DNA of 64,000 nt, taken from positions 124,001 to 188,000 of the forward strand of contig SNVD02005036.1 in assembly GCA_013180625.2 (NCBI GenBank), given 5' to 3'. This stretch comes from Boswellia sacra (Eukaryota > Streptophyta > Magnoliopsida > Sapindales > Burseraceae). Below, one piece after another: positions 11,937 to 23,362 of the stretch; the first letter of the stretch is position 1; every line of letters starts with the position of its first letter. The notes beneath the pieces are model-generated. The model searched no databases and was not told the origin of the DNA. It saw nothing but the letters and a program-made list of their open reading frames with translations. Position numbers and translations under genes: made by a program.

Positions 11937-12798
11937 TGTTGGTGTCAACGTGTGACACTCTTGCATGTGCCATGCACATGATAATTTTGACCAATTTGTG
12001 ATAAAACTAAAATGTTATATTAATTTATTGTTTCTAGAAGTATAATTTAGGAAGTATCTGATTCATAATAAATATCTCCTTATCTGATTCATGATAAATA
12101 TCTCCTTAGATTAGGATATTATTTGATGTATCCTAATTAAAATATAAGTATATTTATTTGTGTCCTATTTTATTAGAAGATATTTATATCACTTCTTATT
12201 GGATTAGTCTTATCCTAATTTGAGTTTGATTAAGATTTTTACAAGATTACACTCGAGCATCCCACTATATATATATAATGTTATGTTTACATAACAAGTG
12301 CAGGTTGACGAGGGTGTGTTAAGGTATTCCAAGAATTAAGAGGAAAGCTTCAATGCAAATTGGAAAGCTTCTTTTTGAGTGTTTTATTCATGTATAAGAA
12401 GTTGTAATCGTGCATAAATTTTTGATTAGGTCTGTCTGAGTTAGTATACACTTGAGAGAACTTGCGTGTTAAGTGTTTATGTAATTTAGCATCAGACATT
12501 ATGGTTATGTTTTATTTAACAGTGTGTTGTTAAGTTATCAGTGACAGAGAGTAGGCAGTGTCACTCGAGTTTAAGATCTTGATGAGATTTTGTTTTACAA
12601 AGATTAGATCAGTGTGTGAGAGTGAGTCAGCACTGTAAACGATCCTAAATATTGTACAAATAAGAACTTAGTGAATTGCAGGTTTAAAACTGTTCGTGGT
12701 GTAGGTTTTATAACCGAACCACGTAAAATCTTCCAATGCCATTTTACTTTACAGTTTACTATTATATTACTCATAACTTCATATTTCCAGAACTAACA
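11937..12798 (+). repeat. 3' LTR of the copia element
   Basis: It starts TGTTGGTGTCAACGTG right after the polypurine tract and is judged to end at CTAACA (12793-12798), giving short imperfect inverted ends and about 862 bp. A TATA-like stretch (CTATATATATATAATG, about 12265-12280) marks its promoter. The left LTR is outside the window, so the right boundary is inferred from the end motif only. Confidence 0.7.
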
Positions 12799-13634
12799 TC
12801 AAGTTTACACGAAAGAATCCAAATACATAGATACATATAAATTAGCATGGTGTTGTATAGCTGTCATAATAAAAAGTCACAATCAAATATCTATATATTC
12901 CATATAGAGACATGACATAATGCATTCTCAAAACAAAATTAAAAGTGTAAAGTAACTTATAATATCATATTTGTAACATTAATTATAGATATATAATACT
13001 ACAAAAGTGATGATATTTTTTTCAAATTTTCATCCCAAATGATGTGGCAAGTATCACATCTTCCTATGATTTATACAATAAATGACATTTTACTTGTTAA
13101 ATCATTTTGGAATGAGATTTGGAATAAAAATTTAGGAAGAGTATAGTTACTCAATACAAAAAACTTACAAGTTAATGTTCAATTATAGTCTTTTTTTTTT
13201 TTCTTTAAATGTTATCATTGAGCCTAACTTGAAAACATAGGTATGTAGAAGCTTACAATGAAAATATTTAGTGGGTGAAGAGAATAGGGTTCCATTCAAC
13301 TAGTGGAGAATTGGTCTAGTACTCCTCTTGATTAAAACAAAACATTCCTTTTCAAGTTGCTCTCTGTTGATGGTTACATGTTGATCCCTAAGATGAAATC
13401 GGAGGATCCAAATCAAACGACACATCTCTATATATCTTCACAATTATTTATTTGAAATCTCCAAATTGAACTACACAAAGCAAGCACCAGTCTCGGTCTT
13501 TATTAATTTGATCAAATGAAGGATTTACGGTAGCACTCTTGCTCTTACCAACACCTATTTTCTCTACGACAAATATTCCAATCGAAAAACAATCCAATTA
13601 AGGCCCATTGCCTCCTACATCTCCTTTCCATAAA
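12799..13634. other. Unassigned AT-rich flank between copia LTR and E1
   Basis: No ORF, repeat end or RNA motif could be supported here. It is the left target flank of E1; its last five bases before the LTR (13635-13639, CAAAC) are the target-site duplication. Confidence 0.5.
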
Positions 13635-13639
13635 CAAAC

Positions 13640-15052
13640 TGATAAGTGTCTATTTATATATCATTTTCATATCAATTTGTCCTTGTTTCTTTGCTATATT
13701 CCTTGGTATTTTTATGTTTTTGTGTGGTTTTGATATTTGTAGGAGTTTTGGAGCAACTTGCACAAAAATGGAGTAAAACCCTTCATTTTCACCTCTGCTA
13801 GTCAACCATCTTCTCGGATTTAATTGTATTGATATACAATGAACCCGATGACATATTATATACCGTTGGCAAGCTCTCGAAGTCTATTTTCTGGAAAAAT
13901 TTACGGTTTATAAATCCATTCAGTGTACCAAAAGTTGTAATCAAAACAGTGTAAGAAGTATAGAAATATAATTCCACAAATCACTGTAGCATGTATAATA
14001 CAGGACACTGTAGCAGGTTACTGTAGCAGAGTATTTAAACACATTTTAGGGTTTTATTTTCATAACTTAAAGGGGGGAGAACGTGGAGGAGGCTGCATCT
14101 TTGGATTTCTCTCATCTCTTGGAGTTCTTGAAGGAGATTGAAGGCTTGGAAAGAGGAAGAACTACAAATCTTAAGAGATTTCATCAAATTTGCTAAGTTT
14201 TCCCTTTCCATTTCATTTTCTAGAATGTCTCCATATTGTATTGTATTTGTATTGTGTCTGAATATGTGTAACTAAACCTAAATTGGTTGAGAGTGATTTC
14301 AAAGCCCTTGATATGGTTTTTGTGAGTTGATTGTGCAAGAAGTTGTTATCCAATTCTCTAATTGAAGTTGCTTGTATTTTCCCATATCTAATGCTTATGA
14401 TTGCTTGCTGATTGTATTTAGAATGGCCAACTGAATATAATCTGGTTGTTGTCTATTACTATAGTAGAAATCTTGATCCGTAACTGTCTTGAATTTCTAA
14501 TCCGTAGTAGCAAAATTGTGATCAGAGATTGCAATTGGAGAATACAACCTAAGTTAAATAATACGAGCTTGTGTGTTTATTGCTTAGATCAACCTATCTT
14601 TCTTATCGTAATGCATCCATTGAATTAAATTTAGAGAGCTTGTTCTAGGTTGTTTAATGGATAGAGTTTAAATGAAGAGCCTATTTTATTTAACAACAAA
14701 GTAAGGAAAGATTGGGATAACAGAGCTTGTTGTTATCTACGGTTGATAATTTCAATGGTGTAATGGGATGACAATTCTATGATTAATTCGCAAATCCATA
14801 TCTTGTGGTAGAGAAGGATCCCTTAACCAGGTTTCTCTCATTGATTTTTCAATCTGTTTAAATTTGCATTGTATTATTCCTTACTTGCATTAATATTTCA
14901 TCTAGTTAATTAATCAACAAAACCCCCTTTATTTAGTTTATTGTTGCTTTCGAATAACAAATTCAATTAGAATCAATCCTCGTGGAAACGATATCTTACT
15001 CATCACTTTATTACTTGTGCGACTAGTATACTTGCTAGTTTCGAACGCATCA
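13640..15052 (+). repeat. E1 5' LTR (1413 bp)
   Basis: TG...CA ends. Just upstream of an AT-rich TATA-like stretch (GAGTATTTAAACAC, about 14029-14042) lie three copies of ACTGTAGCA (13983-13991, 14007-14015, 14020-14028). This block is conserved in all LTRs of this family in the window and probably belongs to the promoter. The 3' LTR of the same element differs mainly by lacking about 37 bases near its start (the GGAGTTTTGGAGCAACTTGC segment). Confidence 0.93.
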
Positions 15053-15058
15053 AGTTTT

Positions 15059-15076
15059 TGGCACCGTTGCGGGGGA
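15059..15076 (+). promoter_or_regulatory. E1 primer binding site, tRNA-Asp
   Basis: TGGCACCGTTGCGGGGGA matches the tRNA-Asp complement at 16 of 18 positions and lies six bases after the LTR end. Confidence 0.88.
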
Positions 15077-15166
15077 TTGATTTTCTAATCGATTTGTTAT
15101 TTTGTTTTCATTGTTGATTCATATTTTTGTTTGTTTTTATTTTCTGATTGTTTGTGTTTAGACAAC

Positions 15167-17188
15167 ATGGCAGTAAACTTCTATCAATTCAGTAGCGGAT
15201 TTGAGCCACAAGTACCATGGAGAGTAAATGAGGTAAGCACTCCGAAAATTGAACAACAACTTTCTGAGCTAACCTCTCTTGTGGAAAACATGGCTGTAGG
15301 AGATATGCAAAAATCTTATGAATGTGGGATATATTCTACGATGGAGCATCCAATCGACATGTATCCAACTTTACAAGAAGAATATATGGAACAAGCCAAT
15401 GCCATGGGTGGATTTCCAGGACAAACAAGGCAATGGTATGATCCCTTCTCTAACACTTACAATGCTGGATGGATAGATCACCCCAATTTTAGTTACGGGA
15501 ATCATCAACCGATCGCCCCAAATGGCATACCAAATTGGCCGCAAGGTTTCAATCAACCTAGAGTGCAGCAACCATTTCAAATGCAACCACCACCAATGCC
15601 ACATCCAGCACCGCAACCAGCTTCACAAAACCCAGGTATGTCTCTCCAGGATATTGTTAATGCACTTGCCACTAACACAATGCAATTCCAGTAGGAAACT
15701 GGGGCAAGTATCCAAAACCTGGCAAACCAATTCGGACAATTGGCTACTAGCATGAGCAAATTCAAGGGCCAAGACTCAGAAAAATTATCTTCTCAAACGG
15801 TGATCAATCCAAGCGAGATTACTAGTGCGATAACTTCACAAAGTGGAGAGCACTTAGATGTCTTGCCAGGAAAATCACAAACTGATGAAGGAGATGACAC
15901 CACATCCACAATGAACAAAACATTGACTTCTCAGGTAAATCCTATAACTCCCATTCCTTCATATGTTACTCCTCCACTTTTTCCTAGTAGATTTGCAAAA
16001 TCGATGAAGGAGGAACAAGAACAAGAAATCCTGGAAACCTCTCACAAAATCGAGGTAAATATACCACTTCTGGATGCTATCGAGCAAGTACCTTGTTGTA
16101 CAAAATTTCTCAAGGAGTTATGCACCAACAAGAGAAAGTTGAAGGGAAATGAGAAAGTAAGTGTGGGGGAAAATGTTTCAGCTGTAGTGCAAAGAAAAAT
16201 TCCTCCGAAATGCAAAGATCCAGGTACGTTCACCATTCCATGCACCATTGGTAATACCAAGTGTGAAAGAGCTATGTTAGATTTAGGAGCATCTATTAAT
16301 GTTATGCCATATTCTATTTATGCTTCTTTAAATCTTGGACCTTTTGCGAAAACTGGTATTATCATTCAGTTTGCTGATCATTTTAATGCATATCTGAAAA
16401 GAGTTGTGGAAGATGTACTTGTGCAGGTGAATCGATTGGTTTTCCCAGCAGACTTCTATGTCCTTAAAATAGAGGATGAGACATCTCCTAATCCAACTCC
16501 GATTCTTTTAGGGAGACCATCCTTGAAAAATGCTAAAACCAAGATTGATGTTCATGATGGCATTTTCGCCATGGAGTTTGATGGCAAAGTGATCCGTTTC
16601 AATATTTTCGAGGCAATGAGGTACCCTAGTGACTTGCATTCTATTTTTGTAGTTGATATTATTGATTCTTTGTCACAACAATATTTTGAGTTAACTCGAA
16701 AGGATGGATTGGAAATGGCTATTAGTGAGCACATAGGGACAGAAAATTTCAAAGAACCAGGAAGGTTGATACAAGTGTCCAAAGAAATGGAGGAAGCTAT
16801 GGCATGCTTAGATGAGAGTATAGCTATAATCACAAACAGGTATGATGTTTCGCACATTGAATTGCTTTTATCTAATGAGAAACTTCTTCCTTCTGTGATG
16901 AAAGCCAATACCTTGAAGCTTAAGCTACTTCCAGATTATTTGAGGCATGTGTTTTTGGGTGAGAATGATTCTTTGCCAGTTATAATAGAAATGGGACTTG
17001 CACCACTACAAGAAGAGAAACTCGTCCAAGTAATTAGAGATCACAAAATAACTATTGGGTGGACGATTGCTAACATCCAAGGCCCAGCCATATGCATGCA
17101 ACAATTTTTGTTGGAAAAAGGATCCAAGCCCACTAGAGAAGCACAGCAGAGATTGGACCCTCCCATGATGGAACAAACGTCGGGCTGA
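15167..17188 (+). pseudogene. E1 gag remnant-protease-pre-RT polyprotein
   Basis: The start at ATG 15167 (MAVNFYQFSS) is chosen because it follows the leader and is shared with E3. The usual large gag core is missing: a short N-terminus joins directly to a degenerate zinc-knuckle region (CGIYSTMEHPIDMYP, with two Cys replaced by Tyr) and the conserved NAMGG...YDPFSNTYNAGWIDHPNFSYGN block. One TAG (15692-15694) replaces the CAG seen in E2 and E3. A protease domain follows with DLGASINVMPYSIYASLNLG near 16280. The frame ends with a pre-RT linker (LLPDYLRHVFLGENDSLP) and TSG-stop. No RT follows. Protease may be functional in sequence; gag is not. Confidence 0.85.
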
Positions 17189-17601
17189 GGACGTTAAACC
17201 AAGCGCTTATTGGGAGGCAACCTAATGTTTTTGCAAAATAAATAAAAATAAAAGAAAAATAAAATAAGGTCATAATGATCGATTTTTGTGTCTCGAGGAT
17301 ATTCCTTTCGTAGTCCATCAAATTGATCAGGTTTTATCTCTCTTTGCTATCTGTCTTATTTGTTTTTATATTTTTTTATTTGTTTTTTACTTTTGTTTGC
17401 TATTGCATTGTTATCTCTTTTATGTGTCTTTAGTTTCGTTTCTGCTCTTTTCTTTTCCTTTTGTTTAATTTGATTACTTCGTACTTTGTGCTCATTTGTG
17501 CAATAGCTTGAGGAAACACCAAAACAAGAATTGAAGCCATTGCTTGAAGGTTTGAAGCGTGCATATCTTGGAGAAGAATAGACTCAAATGAAATACTGGT
17601 A
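17189..17601 (+). other. U-rich spacer and second pre-RT scrap in E1
   Basis: After the polyprotein stop comes GGGAGGCAACC, an A-rich stretch, then about 200 bases of very T-rich sequence. From about 17507 a short coding scrap reads LEETPKQELKPLLEGLKRAY, resembling the pre-RT linker of the minus-strand Athila-type element at 500-560 more than E1's own linker. It ends at a TAG near 17579. E2 has the same scrap (31353-31449). The T-rich piece resembles a plant intron, but splicing is not shown. Confidence 0.55.
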
Positions 17602-17625
17602 ATATCTTTCCTTTTCTCCTCTTCA

Positions 17626-18093
17626 ATGAATGCCGATATCTTTCTGTCGAACCTTCGTAAATATTTCCCTTCACTTCCTCAAAATGCTGTGTCCAAAATT
17701 TATGAAGTACGGATGACTAGACTTTGGGCGTTGATGCTTCTAAATGTGCCTGCGGATATCCGATGGCTTATCGAAGCCAAGGTGAGATTGTCCGGTGAGC
17801 CTGACATTAATCTCGCAAAATTCATGCCTGGTCTAGGAAAGAGCTACTACGCCAAGGGGCAAAGAGCGAAAAGGTTACAAGTATGTTATAAATGTGCTAG
17901 ATGAAATTGTAACCAGACTTGTCGTTCATTAGGTTTTGTGTCCAGGAATAAAGAAGATAAACTTTCGTTTATTAAGAATGGTTTGAGTAATGAGTCGCTG
18001 GATAATGTTTTGTTAACTCTCGAGTCACATTCTTGTGGACTTGTTCAGCGTGAAGTGCTTAATCTATGGACACAATTTCGTGATGAATTGTAG
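17626..18093 (+). pseudogene. E1 cargo ORF 1: cysteine-rich basic protein
   Basis: About 155 codons from ATG 17626. The N-terminal two thirds are helical-looking and hydrophobic (MTRLWALMLLNVPADIRWLI). A basic run (SYYAKGQRAKRLQ; SYYAKRRRAKRLQ in E2) leads into C-x2-C-x4-C-x3-C (Cys 87, 90, 95, 99), then a conserved tail ending TQFRDEL. An in-frame TGA (17902-17904) sits inside the Cys cluster. The same codon is TAG in E2, and both could derive from TGG; the 61 codons after it align in the two copies without an indel. I do not recognise the family with certainty. A basic patch followed by a Cys cluster suggests a nucleic-acid-binding protein, and the layout recalls small cysteine-rich proteins of carla- and allexiviruses, but homology is unproven. 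Confidence 0.6.
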
Positions 18094-18796
18094 TGTTATA
18101 GTCTTGGGAATCTGACTAAAAACGACCCTATTTGCCAGTTTATAAGAAAACTGGATGGGAAGCAAATCCTCGACTCATAGAAGGCATTTCAGCCATTACT
18201 GGACATAAAACCAGAGGAAGATGTGAGCCACAATCACGACTACTTGTATATTTGAATGTGTGTTGTTATTGTCAAATTTTTTTTCTTGTTTCGTTTGATC
18301 TGATTATCAATGTTGTTTTTGTGTTGTTGTTGTTTGTTGATTTTGTTTGTTTTAATTTCAAGTTTTCTTTTTGACAAACCATATGACTACCCCATGACAT
18401 AAGCACACGTGGGAGACAAGTGTGGAGGTTTTGTCAACCTCCGCCGAAAGTATATCTCTACTTTTCATGCTTCACGTGGGAGACAAGTGTGGCGGTTTTG
18501 TCAAACCCCACCGAAAGTATATTTTCATTTTTCATGCTTCATGTGGGAGACAAGTGTGTAGGTTTTGTCAAACCTCGCCGAAAGCATATCTCATTTTTTC
18601 AAATTTTGGGGCGATAAATCTGCATCGAGCAACCCCCACCGAAATTATGTTCCCATGTGTCAAATTTGAGAGTTTTACGTGTGTATATATCCATTTTGCA
18701 TATTCTCAAATGTCATTTTATAACCTGTCTTGCACTTGTATCGCATAATACCTAACATACATCATTGTCTTGCACAAGTTTAGAGCACTTTTAGAA
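18094..18796 (+). other. E1 intergenic region upstream of LOG ORF
   Basis: T-rich sequence to about 18370, then the 67-bp repeat block (listed separately), a G-rich/C-rich stretch ending with CACCGAAATTATG, and a TATA-like TGTATATATCC near 18681-18692. The LOG ATG follows about 105 bases later. It could be the promoter region of the captured gene or an internal promoter of the element; E2 keeps the same arrangement. Confidence 0.55.
18406..18606 (+). repeat. E1 threefold 67-bp repeat with G-box and hairpin
   Basis: Units start at 18406, 18473 and 18540, exactly 67 bases apart. Each begins CACGTGGGAGACAAGTGTG (third unit CATGTGG), so units 1 and 2 contain a canonical G-box. Each then has a short inverted repeat, best in unit 1 as GGAGGTT-TTGTC-AACCTCC, and a CGCCGAAAGTATAT-like end. 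E2 has the same three units with CACGTG kept in all three. Confidence 0.85.
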
Positions 18797-19444
18797 ATGG
18801 AGAAAACACCAATTCGGCGATTCCAAAATATATGTGTATTTGTGGATCGCAATTTGGTAAAGATGGAGAGTTTACAACAGCAGCTCTTGATCTTGGTAGG
18901 ACATTAGCTGCGAGGGGTATTCATTGATTTATGGAGGGGGTAGTCTTGGGTTAATGGGGTGTGTGTCGACAACTGCATCCTTAGGAGGAAGCAAAGTTCT
19001 CGGCATTATCCCTAAACCATTAGCTGTACGAGATATCGTAGGCAACACAATCGGGGAAGAGTTACAGGTCTCTAGCATGCATGAGCGTATTGCACATATG
19101 GTCATTAAATCTGATGCATTTATAGCTTTGCCCGGTGGTTATGGTACATTAGAGGAGATATTTCAAATCACCTTTTGGGCACAGCTAAACATCCATCGGA
19201 AACCCATTGGTTTGTTAAATGTCAATAATTTTTTTGATGGTTTGTTGTCCTTTCTTGATCAAGCTGTAGAAAAAACTTCATCTCACCGTCGGCGAGGCAA
19301 ATCCTGGTTACAGCTTCAACTGCAGGGGAGTTAATTGATAAACTCCAAGAATTCATCTATTCGCCTGATCCAACAACGGCTCGGATAGATTGGTTTGGAG
19401 AAGGCAATAAAAGGCGTAGACTGGATTTAACGCTCCATCTGTAA
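18797..19444 (+). pseudogene. LOG-like: E1 cargo ORF 2: intronless LOG-type cytokinin riboside 5'-monophosphate phosphoribohydrolase
   Basis: LOG enzymes cut the ribose 5'-phosphate from cytokinin nucleotides and release active free bases in the cytosol and nucleus. The ORF shows GGGSLGLMG, the MHERIAHM segment with the conserved Arg, and the signature PGGYGTLEE, followed by WAQLNIHRKPIGLLNV and a C-terminus FDGLLSFLDQAVEK. It begins at ATG 18797 (MEKTPIRRFQN) and would end at TAA 19442-19444. Compared with E2 it lacks one T near 18840, one T near 18924 and one A near 19272. Adding these back gives 651 bases, i.e. 216 codons plus stop, the normal LOG length, with no room for introns. As it stands the longest open piece is 18924-19334, so no active enzyme is expected. 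Confidence 0.9.
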
Positions 19445-21424
19445 TCTCTATCTATTGGTTTGCTTCATTTTTGTTTACTTTCTTTTTAGTGTGTTTATTT
19501 GAGATTTTTCATGTCATTTCTTTTGAGTTTTTTTCAGGTTATTTCTTTCACCCTAGGTAATATTTTCTAATCATGACTTTTAGAGTGGTGGCTTAAAAAG
19601 TTCAATTCCTCTTGAAACGCATTCTGGATCTCTTCAATCCATAATGGCTGAATAAGGAGGCTAACTTCTAAACTTTTTAGACCCATTCTAACTGACTTGT
19701 TTTTGTTTGCTGGCTTGTTGACTTTGTTATTTTATGAGTAAGTTTAGTTTTGTGTAATTTAGAGTTGTTGTGTGTTTTTGTCTTTATCAGTTTCGATTCG
19801 AAAAAAAAAAAAACATTGTGGAAAAACCTGAGAATGGCAGAATATGGGGTTTCCTTAACTCTTGAAACGCATTCTCTCTAAATAAATCTGTAGTTTGTTT
19901 ATTTCATGTGTTAGAAGTGTCTTGTTTCTTGTTTTGTTCTTTCATAATAAAGGTATATAGGCTGGAAACCTTAAGTCTACGGGCTAATGGTCCTAAGGAT
20001 TGTTGAAATATATAATCTTGACTCAGGTGTAACAACGCCACGTACCTCTTTTCTTGCATTTTGTGGGTCAATGATAAGACAATGATTAAATTAAGAATAA
20101 CTCTTGGAAAATGATAAATGATGCATGGATCTGTGTGCTTGAAATGTTTATTGGTTTTCGCTTTGCTTTTGATTCCTTGCGCAACATTGAGCACTGATCT
20201 ATTATCACTGAGTTATTTGCTCACTTAGAGAAAGTTTATGTAATTTAAATGTTTCTTCAGATTTCAATGAATTCTAGAACTTGTTTGATGGTCACTCGAG
20301 GCAAAATCCTAGACTGTGCACCATTGGGGAAATGATTTAGGCCATCTTTGGACCGTTTGAGCCTTAATAGCTAACCTTGACTGAAATTGATCCCTAGTTA
20401 CCCCTTTGAGCCTCTGTAAGCCCTTTTCTTTGTTAACTCACTAAAAGATTTCCTAACCTCAAATGAATTTGTTCCAAACAGTTTATCCCTTACCTATGAG
20501 CATATAGATCATTCACAATTAAATTTTGAGCTATGTTCTGGTTTTGGGAAGTTAGAGGAGGTTGGGATGTGTCATGAGCAATGCAAGTGAGTTCTATTGT
20601 GTTTGTAAAAAAAAAAAAATGCTAATCTGTTCTCTTTGTCCACATACTTACACATTGGGTACAATGTGTTGTTTAAGTGTGGGGGAGGGGAAGTGTAATA
20701 AAAAAAAAAAGAAAAAAAGAAGAAAAAGAAGAAAAAAAGATAACAAAAGAAGAAGAATAAGAGATCTATACCCTTAAGTGTTCTTAAAAAGAATGAAATA
20801 ACAAAGTGTGGGGGTGTAGTTTTCTTTTGTTTTCTGCCAAAAAAAAAAAAAGATTGAGTGTTCTAAATAAGTTTGGAGGAGTAACCTGGTGAATTGAAAT
20901 GAAGTTTTGTTATAGGCTTGAGCTCTACATAGTCTTGAATGATTTATGTGTTTGTGGGTGATTTGAGCCAAATTATTATCGTTCATCATACCTTTACCCA
21001 AGCCAAACGTTACAAGCTTAATAAAGCCCTACTTGATCTTTAGTGTTGTGCTTGTCTACATTAGTGGAGAGTGACTTGAAAAGCAAGCCTATAGAGTTCA
21101 TTTATACTCACATCTTCACTATTAAATATGATTTATTTTTATGCATAAACTCATCCGGGTTACAAATGATTAGGTGAGAATGGCTCTACACACACACACT
21201 GGAGGAATTGAAGTAGAGCGAAACTAATCTTTGTAATGAGATTCTGGATCAAGTGCATTATTTTGAAGTTTTCCTTGGATTATAATTAAGTACAATCTTT
21301 CAGGCCTATTTGCAAGATGAAGCATTTGTGTGTTTTAATTTTTTGTTGATTCTGTTTCGGTTTAGTTTTATTTCATATTGTCGTAGTTGCTCGAGGACTA
21401 GCAAAGTCTAAGTGTGGGGGAATT
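19445..21424 (+). other. E1 long 3' noncoding region with A-rich and purine tracts
   Basis: Nearly 2 kb lie between the LOG stop and the 3' LTR. Two A or purine runs (about 19800 and 20700-20760) create Lys-rich false ORFs. The motif AGTGTGGGGG occurs three times (about 20670, 20803 and 21412), the last one being the polypurine tract. E2 has the same sequence at 33276-35263. No further gene is supported. Confidence 0.7.
21410..21424 (+). promoter_or_regulatory. E1 polypurine tract
   Basis: AAGTGTGGGGGAATT directly abuts the TGATAAG start of the 3' LTR, the expected position for plus-strand priming. Confidence 0.8.
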
Positions 21425-22800
21425 TGATAAGTGTCTATTTATATATCATTTTCATATCAATTCGTCCTTGTTTCTTTGCTATATTCCTTGGTATTTTCAT
21501 GTTTTTGTGTGGTTTTGATATTTGTACCCTTCATTTTCACCTCTGCTAGTCAACCATATTCTCGGATTTAGTTGTATTGATATACAATGAACCCGATGAC
21601 ATATTATATACCGTTGGAAAGCTCTCGAAGTCTATTTTCTGGAGAAATTTACGGTTTATAAATCTATTCAGTGTACCAAAAGTTGTAATCAAAACAGTGT
21701 GAGATGTATAGAAATATAATTCCACAAGTCACTGTAGCATGTATAATACGGGACACTGTAGCAAGTCACTGTAGCAGAGTATTTAAACACATTTTAGGGT
21801 TTTATTTTCATAACTTGAAGAGGGGAGAACGTGGAGGAGGCTGCATCTTTGGATTTCTCTCATCTTTTGGAGTTCTTGAAGGAGATTGAAGGCTTGGAAA
21901 GAGGAAGAACTACAAATCCTAAGAGATTTCATCAAATTTGCTAAGTTTTCCCTTTCCCTTTCATTTTCTGGAATGTCTCCATATTGTATTGTATTTGTAT
22001 TCTATCTGAATATGTGTAACTAAATCTGAATTGGTTGAGGGTGATTTCAAAGCCCTTGATATGGTTTTTGTGAGTTGATTGTGCAAGAAGTTGTTATCCA
22101 ATTCTCTAATTGAAGTTGCTTGTATTTTCTCATATCTAATGCTTATGATTGCTTGCTGATTGTATTTGGAATGGCCAACTGAATATAATCTGGTTGTTGT
22201 CTATTGCTAGAGTAGAAATCTTGATCCGTAATTGTCTTGAATTTCTAATCCTTAGTAGCAAAATTGTGATCAGAGATTGCAATTGGAGAATACAACCTAA
22301 GTTAAATAATCCGAGCTTGTGTGTTTATTGCTTAGATCAACCTATCTTTCTTATCGTAATGCATCCATTGAATTAAATTTAGAGAGCTTGTTCTAGGTTG
22401 TTTAATGGATAGAGATTAAATAAAGAGCCTGTTTTGTTTAACAACAAAGTAAGGAAAGATTGGGATAACAGAGCTTGTTGTTATCTACGGTTGATAATTT
22501 CAATGGTGTAATTGGATGACAATTCTACAATTAATTCGCAATTCCATATCTTGTGGTAGAGAAGGATCCCTTAACCAGGTTTCTCTCATTGATTTTTCAA
22601 TCTGTTTAAATTTGCATTGTATTATTCTTTACTTGCATTAATATTTCATCTAGTTAATTAATCAACAAAACCCCACTCATTTAGTTTATTGTTGCTTTCG
22701 AATAACAAATTCAATTAGAATCAATCCTCGTGGGAACGATATCTTACTCATCACTTTATTACTTGTGCGACTAGTATACTTGCTAGTTTCGAACGCATCA
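21425..22800 (+). repeat. E1 3' LTR (1376 bp)
   Basis: Same ends as the 5' LTR; followed at 22801-22805 by CAAAC, the target-site duplication. It has a deletion of about 37 bases relative to the 5' LTR near 21527. The ACTGTAGCA triplet and downstream sequence are kept. Confidence 0.93.
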
Positions 22801-22805
22801 CAAAC

Positions 22806-23354
22806 ATTATTATAGTTATGAGATTGAGAAGGATCTTCAACTGCCACTTTTGGCAAGGATTGACATTAAAAAAGCATGATCCATATCACGAGGTACTTGT
22901 GGTGCTACCCAATTGGGTGAAACTATCACGCAACAGTAAGTGACAACCACCACAGTTAAGAGACTTGAATTAAATTGGAGAAATTTCTCATATCATACAA
23001 ACAAATAAAAGACCCATACACCTGTTTTATAGTATGTGAAACTGAGTGGATTTCCTACACTCAATTTTATGGGGCTAGAACTAAAAAGAATATTACTAGA
23101 GGAAATAAACAAGAGAGAATATTATTTAGAAAATTATTAATAAACCAATTGTTTCTTGTTAATTTATTACTGTTGAAATGAATTTAAATAATTACCTAAT
23201 TTAGATTAATTATTTTAAAAATATTTTAATTATTTAATTTACTATCTCACTAAATTAAATATTTACGTATAATTAATTATTATTTAAAATTTTAGTAATT
23301 TATTTAATAATTAGGACAAAATAAACTAATAGCTTAAGTATGATGTTTTTTTTA
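22806..23354. other. AT-rich right flank of E1
   Basis: Very AT-rich sequence without a supported gene. An ORF at 22975-23181 is short and has no recognisable motif. Confidence 0.5.
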
Positions 23355-23362
23355 CTTACAAG

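Larger units (their letters stand above)
4527..12798 (+). mobile_element. SIRE/Maximus-like Ty1/copia element, 5' part missing
   Basis: The order is gag C-terminal half, protease, integrase, RT, RNase H, a noncoding spacer, an env-like ORF, polypurine tract and 3' LTR. Integrase before RT defines copia. A long gag tail with a coiled coil and an extra ORF after pol point to the SIRE/Maximus lineage. The 5' LTR, primer site and gag N-terminal domain are absent because the minus-strand Athila-type element interrupts gag at 4526. Most reading-frame breaks are CAA/CAG->TAA/TAG and TGG->TGA changes with a few indels, so the copy is old and inactive. Confidence 0.85.
13640..22800 (+). mobile_element. 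E1: complete non-autonomous LTR retrotransposon carrying a LOG gene
   Basis: Both LTRs begin TGATAAGTGTC and end GAACGCATCA. The flanking five bases are CAAAC on both sides (13635-13639 and 22801-22805), a perfect target-site duplication that proves insertion as one unit of 9161 bp. Internal order: tRNA-Asp primer site, gag remnant fused to protease, a pre-RT scrap, cysteine-rich ORF, 3x67-bp repeat, LOG-type ORF, a long noncoding tail with poly-A/poly-purine tracts, polypurine tract. RT, RNase H and integrase are absent, so it must have moved using enzymes of a related Athila-like element. Confidence 0.92.

Noticed and set aside
14446..14628. Repeated ORF (MLSITIVEILIRNCLEFL) in E1-family LTRs
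   Set aside because: It occurs in several LTR copies simply because the LTRs are similar; the reading frame has no independent evidence of coding and lies in the LTR downstream part.
20562..20777. Lys/Arg-rich ORF in E1 (and the like at 34414-34696 in E2)
   Set aside because: Produced by A-rich and purine-rich tracts in the 3' noncoding region; not conserved in frame between the two copies.
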